A DNA stretch of 5,796 nucleotides, from assembly GCA_937905915.1 (NCBI GenBank), contig CALCVR010000276.1:1-5796 (forward strand). Direction: 5' to 3'. A program made the position numbers and the translations under genes. The notes under the pieces were generated by a model. It searched no databases. It was not told the origin of the DNA and saw only the letters and a program-made list of their open reading frames with translations. Origin of the DNA: an uncultured Eubacteriaceae bacterium. GTDB taxonomy: Bacteria > Bacillota > Clostridia > Oscillospirales > Acutalibacteraceae. Positions 1 through 5,155 of this stretch are shown here, piece after piece (within the stretch, counting starts at the first letter, position 1; the number at the start of each line of letters is the position of its first letter).

Positions 1-386
1 GTATTGCCTTTTGGCTTCTATTTTTCAATAAACTGTTGGCTGTCAGCGTCAACAGCGTTTTAGCCAAAAGCAGAGGGATCCGGGTCCGATTGGTAGAAAC
101 CGCTTTTATTACTCTCATCGCCATTTTGGTGACGGTATCCATCAAATGGGTGGGAATTCTGATTATTAATTCCCTCTTGATCCTTCCGGCCGCCGCCAGC
201 CGAAATATTTCCCGCAATGTGAGACAATATAACGGCATAGCGGTGCTGTTCTCTATGGTATCGGGTGTGTCTGGACTGATCATCTCCTATTACGCCGGCA
301 CGGCCGCCGGTCCTACCATCGTGCTGGTGGGAGCGGTTCTTTTCTTCTTGACCTTTGCCTGTAAACAAAGCGTTCGCAAGTCCTAA
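1..386 (+). CDS. Metal-ion ABC transporter permease (ZnuB/MntB-like, ABC-3 family), C-terminal part
   Basis: This is the C-terminal 127 residues of a membrane permease that moves a divalent metal ion (zinc, manganese or iron) through an ABC importer. The reading frame is open to the left edge (first full codon at position 3), so the gene is cut by the window. Family members usually have about 265-290 residues, so roughly half is missing. The visible part has the family signature 'LLILPAAASRNISRN', comparable to the LLI(I/L)PAA(T/A)AR segment of ZnuB and MntB permeases. It sits at the end of a hydrophobic helix and is followed by two more predicted transmembrane helices that include 'GLIISYYAGTAAGPTIVLV', another conserved ABC-3 pattern. 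The protein ends with a short basic tail and a TAA stop. Its ATPase and metal-binding lipoprotein partners would be expected to the left. Metal specificity cannot be read from this fragment. A TTG at 36 could look like a start, but upstream codons continue the family-like hydrophobic sequence. Confidence 0.88.
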   Translation, partial: IAFWLLFFNKLLAVSVNSVLAKSRGIRVRLVETAFITLIAILVTVSIKWVGILIINSLLILPAAASRNISRNVRQYNGIAVLFSMVSGVSGLIISYYAGTAAGPTIVLVGAVLFFLTFACKQSVRKS

Positions 387-400
387 ATAATACAAAAATC

Positions 401-476
401 AGCAAGACTTTTTCTCATAAGGGAAGAAACTGTATATTCTTTCTAAAAATAAATGAGAAATGGTCTTGCTTTTTTC
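401..476 (+). terminator. Intrinsic terminator after the ABC permease gene
   Basis: Two 18-base arms (401-418 and 453-470) are inverted repeats with one G-U pair and one mismatch. They enclose a loop of about 34 bases, and the right arm runs straight into six T residues (470-475). The hairpin begins 14 bases after the permease stop codon, which fits rho-independent termination of that unit. The loop is longer than usual, so folding may be slower than for a compact terminator. Confidence 0.75.
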
Positions 477-498
477 ACTAAATAGGAAATTCGTGCTC

Positions 499-528
499 TG
501 TACATCCTAAGGAAAGGTGTGTTATACT
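499..528 (+). promoter_or_regulatory. Candidate extended -10 promoter for the surface protein gene
   Basis: A TATACT hexamer at 523-528 is preceded by TG one base upstream (TGnTATACT), an extended -10 element of the housekeeping sigma factor. The best -35 candidate is TGTACA at 499-504, four of six matches to TTGACA with an 18-base spacer. It lies after the permease terminator and would start a transcript near position 535, about 140 bases before the chosen start codon. Assigned by eye; no scoring was possible. Confidence 0.55.
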
Positions 529-534
529 ATCAAT

Positions 535-663
535 AAATATCTGGTAGGATTTCCCTGCAAAAAGTATTTGTTAAAATCCTAGGGATTTAGTAGGGGAATG
601 TGGTTGCTGGCAATAAGACATTGATAGATCCAAGTGACAAAACAGATTGGATGCATAAGGATT
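535..663 (+). other. 5' leader of the surface protein gene with short competing inverted repeats
   Basis: This is the predicted untranslated leader between the promoter and the Shine-Dalgarno site. It contains TAGGATTT (545-552) that can pair with AAATCCTA (574-581). The latter overlaps AAATCC (574-579), which can instead pair with GGATTT (583-588) across a 3-base gap. A third weak hairpin pairs ATCCAA (628-633) with TTGGAT (647-652). I do not recognise a known riboswitch class here. The two alternative pairings could be regulatory or could be an operator-like site, or they could be chance in an A+T-rich stretch. Confidence 0.25.
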
Positions 664-669
664 GGGGAG
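664..669 (+). promoter_or_regulatory. Ribosome binding site that sets the start of the surface protein
   Basis: GGGGAG lies eight bases upstream of the ATG at 678. This spacing and sequence favour that ATG over the in-frame GTG at 600 and ATG at 651. The ATG at 678 also begins a textbook signal peptide (MKKKLL...). Confidence 0.8.
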
Positions 670-677
670 TTGAAAAA

Positions 678-3600
678 ATGAAGAAAAAGCTACTATCGCT
701 TTCCGTGGCATTTGTTGTGCTATTGAACATTGTGGTATCGGTGCCGTTTTTGTCATTAATGGCGGCAGAACCAGTATTGGAATTGGGTGCTAGTATAGCC
801 CAAGCCGGGGTAAAACCTGGTCAGATTGTGGACGTCACTGTGGACTTAGGAAACTATGGGGACGACAATGTCCCAGGACTTTCTGGTTTACAGCTTAATG
901 TGCCGCTGCCAGAGGACGGGAGTCTCCAATATGTAGATGGTTCGGCCCAGGTGCTGCTGGATGCCGACGGCAGTAAAAGCGTAGGCTATCATAAGGAAAC
1001 ACAGCAGCTGGTTATGACCTATGTTTACAATGGCCAGCCTCTTCCCAAGGATGAGAAAAATATTCTGACTTTTCAGGCCAAGGTAACGGGGCAATACGAA
1101 AAGGATACGGTTTTAGAGCTGCCTATTGAATCCATTGCTCAAGATGAAAAGAATCAAACCATAGAGTCCACTGTGAATATCGTAAAGGTACCGATATTGG
1201 TGGAAAAACCCGTCATCCAGCTAAACGGAGGGCAGAACACCGGCTTGCCGTATGACAGTGCCGTAACAGTCACCTTTGATAAAGGAACTGCTACTATCAG
1301 CAAGGATGGCGGGGAAAAGACTGCTTTTGAGAATGGCGCTGTAGTGGATCAGCCGGGCGTATACACGGTTACCGCCACCGACGCTGCGGACAATGAGACG
1401 GAAGAAACCTTTACCATTGTAGCCGTCAGCGCTATCTCCGTGACCCCGCCTACCAAGACACAGTATATTCAGGGGGAAGAGTTTGATCCTACAGGAGGCG
1501 TTGTAACCACCACTTATTCCGACGGTACAAAAGTGGAGACTCCATTGACCGCTGGGATGTGCCAGGTCAATATGGATCAACTGGGTCCCCAAGTGGTAAA
1601 GGTCAATTATAACGGCAAACAAGCGTCTTTTGAAATTTCCATTGAAAAAAAGGCTGTCACCTCCATTGAGGTGACACAGAAGCCAAATAAATTGGTTTAC
1701 ATCCAAAATGAAACTTTAGATGTCACTGGCGGCAAACTGTTGGTGCATTACAACAATGGAAAATCGCAGGAGATGGATCTTTCCGAGGCAGAGTGCCAGG
1801 CCGATACCAGCCGTGTTTCGGATCATTGCCTGGTAACCGTTACGTACGAGGGCCAGACCACGACGTTTGCCATCCGTGTGGAGAGAGGCGATGTATCCTC
1901 TATCGAGATGACGCAGCTGCCTGCTAAGACGGAGTATTTCGCCGGAGAGATGCTGGATCCCACCGGTGGTAAAGTTTTGGTGACCTATCAAGGAGGATCT
2001 CAAGAGGAGTTTGCTCTAACTAGTTCCATGTGCAGCGTGGATCTGGACACGGCCGGCCAGAAGCAGGTAACGGTAACTTACGGGAACCAGACCACATCCT
2101 TTGTAGTCCAAGTAAAGGAAAATCAGGTAACTGCCATTGAATTAGCAAAGGAACCTGCCAAGATTACCTATCAGCTGGGCGAAGCCTTCACAGCTGAGGG
2201 CGGCGTGATTCAGGTCACCCGTCAAAACGGCATGGTATCCCAAGTGGATTTGGCCGATGCAATGTGTACTGTGCCAGATATGACCACAGCCGGAGAAAAA
2301 CAGGTGGTAGTGACTTATGAGGGGAAACAGACCGTTTTTCTTATTACGGTAGAGGAAAAAAAGGCACAGCGCCTTTCCATGCAGAAGAACCCGGCTAAGA
2401 CGACCTATGTGGAAAACCAAGAGCTGGATGTTACCGGAGGCATGATCCGTATATGGTATAGCGACGGTTCTACCGAAGACATTTCCCTTACAAATGAGAT
2501 GTGCGCTGGTTTTGACAGCAGTAAAGTGGGCAATCAGACCATTACCGTTACTTACGAAGGGATGGCTACCCAGTTCGATGTTTTAGTGAATGCGAAAACC
2601 GCTGTAGGTTTGTCGCTGAAGAGAGCTCCTTACAAGACAGAGTATATTCAAAATGAAAGCTTGGATGTCAAAGGCGGTAAGTTGGTAGTTCACTTTAACA
2701 ATGGCCAAAACCAGGAGATGGATTTGACAGAGGAATTGTGCACCGGCTATGACATGAGTAAACCCGGCAATCAGACGGTAACAGTCCGTTATATGGGCCA
2801 AACCACCCAGTTTGATATTACGGTTAAGGAACGGTCCGCTACTAGGATTTCTCTTGAAAAAGCGCCGGATCAGGTAGAATATCTGGAGGGCCAGCCTTTG
2901 AATTTGACGGGAGCTTTGATCAAGGTTTCCTATGATAACGGCCAAAGTGAAAGCGTAGCGGTAGAGCCGGATATGGTCAGTGGATATGACGCTACAGTGG
3001 TAGGCCAGCAGACCATTGTGATTAATCTGGAAGGACAATCGGTTACCTTTGATGTGACGGTTTTGTCAAAAGCGCCTGTGGATGATCTTAAAGCAGCGAT
3101 TGACCAGATTGATCTGGATAAACTCACCGTAGCCGATCGGGAGTTGGTGGAAAAACTCCTAAAGCAGTACAGCCAAATGGCGCCGATCCAACAGCAAGCC
3201 GTCACCAATTACGACCATCTCAAATCCGCTTTGGAACGGATCGATAGTATGGAGTTTCATCCCTACAGTCAGAGTTTCTTAGATGGATTGGTTCTGATTG
3301 AAGGCGCTCCCGGGGCCGTGCCGGAGGGAGCCGCCATCCAGGTGGAGTCCAAAGATCTTTCCAAGCAACATGCCGATGCCATCAAGACGAAATATGGAAT
3401 CGACAGCACAGTGCTTGCATCCTTTGGCGTGACGGTGGAAAATTCAGGCGATCGTGCATTGGGTAAGCTGAAAGTCTCGGTTAAGTTGGATTCCAAGTGG
3501 GGCGACAGCCAGAACTTTAGGATAGTTCTTCTGAATGAGGACGGCCCTATCCACCAGATCGAATCGTTTGTAACAGACGGCGTTTTGACCTTTGAGACCG

Positions 3601-3788
3601 ATAAACTGACGGACTTTGCTTTAGTACAGGAAGGGCAGTCCCTTCAGCCGGGTGACTCCTCTTCTTCGGGAGGAGTCCATTCCCCCAGTACTGGTGAAAG
3701 CCCATGGCTCCTATATGTTTGGATAGGGATCCTGGTTGTATCGGCCATTGTCATCGTTGTACTGGTGATCAAGCGCAGGTTCATGTAA
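678..3788 (+). CDS. Sortase-anchored surface protein with seven Big_3-like Ig repeats
   Basis: A 1036-residue secreted protein predicted to be attached to the cell wall. Residues 1-30 form a Sec signal peptide: KKK, a long hydrophobic core, and likely cleavage after MA or MAA. Residues ~33-172 look like a beta-sandwich resembling cohesin-type domains ('KPGQIVDVTVDLGNY', then alternating strands); this assignment is tentative. Residues ~175-251 form an Ig-like domain ending in 'GVYTVTATDAADNETE'. Residues 252-798 are seven tandem repeats of about 76-79 residues with the bacterial Ig-like group 3 (Big_3) pattern: P.KT.Y..GE.LD.TGG, YSDG, then G.Q.VTVTYEG..T.F...V. Residues ~800-860 are a helical, charged segment ('QQAVTNYDHLKSALERI'), a spacer common in clostridial surface proteins. 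Residues ~870-988 are a beta domain ending 'LTDFALVQEG'. A Ser/Gly-rich linker then leads to the SPSTG sorting signal and membrane helix. No catalytic domain is visible, so a role in adhesion or as a structural stalk is inferred. It appears monocistronic, between its own promoter and terminator. Confidence 0.9.
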   Translation: MKKKLLSLSVAFVVLLNIVVSVPFLSLMAAEPVLELGASIAQAGVKPGQIVDVTVDLGNYGDDNVPGLSGLQLNVPLPEDGSLQYVDGSAQVLLDADGSKSVGYHKETQQLVMTYVYNGQPLPKDEKNILTFQAKVTGQYEKDTVLELPIESIAQDEKNQTIESTVNIVKVPILVEKPVIQLNGGQNTGLPYDSAVTVTFDKGTATISKDGGEKTAFENGAVVDQPGVYTVTATDAADNETEETFTIVAVSAISVTPPTKTQYIQGEEFDPTGGVVTTTYSDGTKVETPLTAGMCQVNMDQLGPQVVKVNYNGKQASFEISIEKKAVTSIEVTQKPNKLVYIQNETLDVTGGKLLVHYNNGKSQEMDLSEAECQADTSRVSDHCLVTVTYEGQTTTFAIRVERGDVSSIEMTQLPAKTEYFAGEMLDPTGGKVLVTYQGGSQEEFALTSSMCSVDLDTAGQKQVTVTYGNQTTSFVVQVKENQVTAIELAKEPAKITYQLGEAFTAEGGVIQVTRQNGMVSQVDLADAMCTVPDMTTAGEKQVVVTYEGKQTVFLITVEEKKAQRLSMQKNPAKTTYVENQELDVTGGMIRIWYSDGSTEDISLTNEMCAGFDSSKVGNQTITVTYEGMATQFDVLVNAKTAVGLSLKRAPYKTEYIQNESLDVKGGKLVVHFNNGQNQEMDLTEELCTGYDMSKPGNQTVTVRYMGQTTQFDITVKERSATRISLEKAPDQVEYLEGQPLNLTGALIKVSYDNGQSESVAVEPDMVSGYDATVVGQQTIVINLEGQSVTFDVTVLSKAPVDDLKAAIDQIDLDKLTVADRELVEKLLKQYSQMAPIQQQAVTNYDHLKSALERIDSMEFHPYSQSFLDGLVLIEGAPGAVPEGAAIQVESKDLSKQHADAIKTKYGIDSTVLASFGVTVENSGDRALGKLKVSVKLDSKWGDSQNFRIVLLNEDGPIHQIESFVTDGVLTFETDKLTDFALVQEGQSLQPGDSSSSGGVHSPSTGESPWLLYVWIGILVVSAIVIVVLVIKRRFM
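1431..3071 (+). repeat. Seven tandem Big_3-like Ig repeats within the surface protein
   Basis: Repeat units by residue of the 1036-residue protein: R1 252-327, R2 328-406, R3 407-484, R4 485-563, R5 564-642, R6 643-721, R7 722-798. Each carries an early P..(T/V).Y motif, a TGG (or close variant) turn, a (N/D/G)G hairpin turn and a closing VTVTY..G....F...V strand pair. The copies are diverged at both DNA and protein level, so this is an old array rather than a recent expansion. R1-R6 share a cysteine at the same point (residues 295, 373, 452, 530, 609, 688), while R7 has valine there. R7 also differs in having TGA instead of TGG residues and looks like a capping unit. Confidence 0.85.
3681..3788 (+). 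other. C-terminal cell-wall sorting signal (SPSTG, membrane helix, basic tail)
   Basis: Residues 1002-1006 read SPSTG, followed by GESP-type spacing, a 22-residue hydrophobic helix (about 1010-1031) and the tail KRRFM. This has the three-part layout of an LPXTG-type sorting signal but with S-P-x-T-G. The (S/P)PxTG form is known as the substrate motif of the Clostridioides difficile class B sortase, so covalent attachment to peptidoglycan by a similar sortase is inferred. If no such sortase exists in the host, the helix would still anchor the protein in the membrane. Confidence 0.75.
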
Positions 3789-3801
3789 AAAAGCAGGGAA
3801 C

Positions 3802-3851
3802 CATAGAAAAAACCTCAGGGGACTTTAAAGTCCCCTGAGGTTTTTTCTATG
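3802..3851. terminator. Bidirectional intrinsic terminator between convergent units
   Basis: A perfect 25+25 base palindrome centred between 3826 and 3827. Its G+C-rich core stem (3813-3823 with 3830-3840) is flanked by six A residues on the left and six T residues on the right, so each strand shows a hairpin followed by a U-tract. It begins 13 bases after the surface protein stop codon and ends 7 bases from the stop of the minus-strand HAD gene. It can therefore terminate both units. Confidence 0.93.
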
Positions 3852-3858
3852 AAAGATG

Positions 3859-4527
3859 CTATCGCAAATCCTTGGGAAAACCGGCAAAGACGGCCAGGAG
3901 GGGATGAGCGTAATCCGGAAGGAACAAATCGGCCTTTTTCTTGAGCAAGGTTTGGTCACAATGGGGATCGGATATCCCAACCAAAGCCATGCCTGCGGCC
4001 CTCACGCCCTTGACCGCTTGGGGGATGTCCTCAAACACCACGCATTTTTGAGGATTTACTCGGATTCTGCGGGCCGCTTCCAAGTAGACGTCGGGATATT
4101 CTTTCCCTCGCGCCACCTGATCGGTAAAGACGATGGCGTCGATAAGAGGACGGATGTCATGTGCATCCAAGAAAGCATAAGCCGTCTCCGGGATGCAGGA
4201 AGTGGCCAAAGCTATCGGCATTCCCTGGGCTTTAAGACATTTTAGGAAATCTACGGCTCCGGGTTTTGGCTGGATTTTATGGGCATAAGCGTCCATGGAG
4301 AGCTGTGTCCACTGGCCCATTACCTGTTCAGGCGTTTCGCTTAAATGAAACCGTTTTACAGCTAGCTCAGCCGACTGGGTCGCCGTCATGTGGGCAATTT
4401 CCTCGGCTAACCCCGGCTGGGGGCCGAATCCCCGATGCATCAGCCACTGGTCCAAAAGGCCGTCCCACAGCCACATCGAGTCGGCCAACGTGCCGTCTAG
4501 ATCAAAAATAAACCCGTCAAATCTCAT
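3859..4527 (-). CDS. HAD-superfamily phosphatase, subfamily IA (beta-phosphoglucomutase-like)
   Basis: A 222-residue soluble hydrolase of the haloacid dehalogenase superfamily, the usual length for this subfamily. All four HAD motifs are visible. Motif I is DLDGTLADS, with nucleophile Asp9 and acid/base Asp11. Motif II is LATS (Thr109). Motif III is Lys142 in RGKEYPDVYLEAA. Motif IV is VVFED, with Glu166-Asp167 binding magnesium. The residues between motifs I and II (about 17-88) form the helical C1 cap that sets substrate choice. The start ATG overlaps the last 11 bases of thiE, with GGGGG six bases upstream (4534-4538), so translation is probably coupled to thiE. The context suggests a phosphatase acting on a thiamine intermediate (thiamine monophosphate, HMP-phosphate or thiazole phosphate) or a damaged by-product, but this is inference. 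HAD-IA substrates cannot be read from sequence, and a sugar phosphate phosphatase or phosphomutase is equally possible. Confidence 0.9.
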   Translation of the reverse strand: MRFDGFIFDLDGTLADSMWLWDGLLDQWLMHRGFGPQPGLAEEIAHMTATQSAELAVKRFHLSETPEQVMGQWTQLSMDAYAHKIQPKPGAVDFLKCLKAQGMPIALATSCIPETAYAFLDAHDIRPLIDAIVFTDQVARGKEYPDVYLEAARRIRVNPQKCVVFEDIPQAVKGVRAAGMALVGISDPHCDQTLLKKKADLFLPDYAHPLLAVFAGFPKDLR

Positions 4528-5155
4528 CGTTTACCCCCGCATTCCGATAGGCTTCCACCAGCTGCCGCGCGGCGGATTCTGGATCGGAAGAGCACATAAT
4601 GGCCGAAACGACAGCTACGCCGTCGGCCAAGGATCCGCGCAGAACTCCCATATTGTCGGCCTTAATGCCGCCGATTCCCACCAAAGGCAGGCCGGACTCT
4701 AGCCGGATGCGGCGGATGGTGGAGGCATCCACCAGATGACCAACTTCTTTGGTGTCGGTAGGGAAGAGGGCGCCTACGCCAAGATGATCGGCTCCTTCCC
4801 GAGCGGCGGCTACGGCCTCCTTCACTGTGGACGCCGATACCCCCAGCAGTTTGTTTGGACCCAGGATGCGCCGGGCCACCGATGCGGGAAGGTCCTCCTG
4901 GCCGATGTGGAGCCCGCCGGCATCCACAGCCAAAGCGATATCCAGCCGGTCGTTGATGATAAGCGGGACGTGGTAAGCGTCGGTGACTTGTTTAACAGCA
5001 CGCTGATAAAATGTACGGGAAGAAGCGTTTTTTTCCCGGAGCTGGACCAACGTCACACCGCCGCGGATGGCCTTTTCCACTACGTCCGGCATTTTTTCCG
5101 GTGGGCATAGATCGGAATCGGTGACCAGATACAGAGTGAGATCAGCGTGATTCAT
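4517..5155 (-). CDS. thiE: Thiamine-phosphate synthase (thiamine-phosphate pyrophosphorylase)
   Basis: ThiE joins HMP-pyrophosphate (4-amino-5-hydroxymethyl-2-methylpyrimidine diphosphate) with hydroxyethylthiazole phosphate to give thiamine monophosphate, releasing pyrophosphate, in the cytoplasm. The 212-residue protein has the normal TIM-barrel length and the full motif series: YLVTD near residue 9; VQLREKN (37-43) for the diphosphate; INDRLDIALAVDAGGLHIGQ (67-86); GVSAST (105-110); ADHLGVGALFPTDTKEV (122-138); and the phosphate-binding VGIGGI (159-164) and VVSAI (182-186). The ATG at 5155 is chosen because it has a good Shine-Dalgarno site eight bases upstream and begins where family homology begins. 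A longer frame reaching 5281 adds 42 residues with no ThiE character. The gene overlaps thiM by 14 bases and the HAD gene by 11, so all three are probably cotranslated from one mRNA. Its thiazole phosphate substrate is the product of the neighbouring ThiM. Confidence 0.96.
   Translation of the reverse strand: MNHADLTLYLVTDSDLCPPEKMPDVVEKAIRGGVTLVQLREKNASSRTFYQRAVKQVTDAYHVPLIINDRLDIALAVDAGGLHIGQEDLPASVARRILGPNKLLGVSASTVKEAVAAAREGADHLGVGALFPTDTKEVGHLVDASTIRRIRLESGLPLVGIGGIKADNMGVLRGSLADGVAVVSAIMCSSDPESAARQLVEAYRNAGVNDEI

Noticed and set aside
598..624. Eight-codon leader peptide ORF (MWLLAIRH) before the surface protein
   Set aside because: The AGGGG is one base from the ATG, there is no run of regulatory codons and no attenuator follows. 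Most likely chance.
535..663. Cyclic-di-GMP riboswitch in the leader, as found before some clostridial adhesin genes
   Set aside because: I find none of the conserved GEMM-type sequence blocks and no terminator hairpin between leader and gene.
600..677. In-frame GTG at 600 as the start of the surface protein, giving 26 extra N-terminal residues
   Set aside because: Its AGGGG (592-596) is only three bases away, and the extension is charged and not like a signal peptide n-region. The ATG at 678 has a well-spaced GGGGAG and starts a standard signal peptide.
1221..3038. Minus-strand open frames within the surface protein gene (e.g. 1221-1706, 2583-3038)
   Set aside because: Antisense to a continuous, well-structured repeat protein. 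Their predicted products are compositionally odd and repeat with the same period as the sense repeats.
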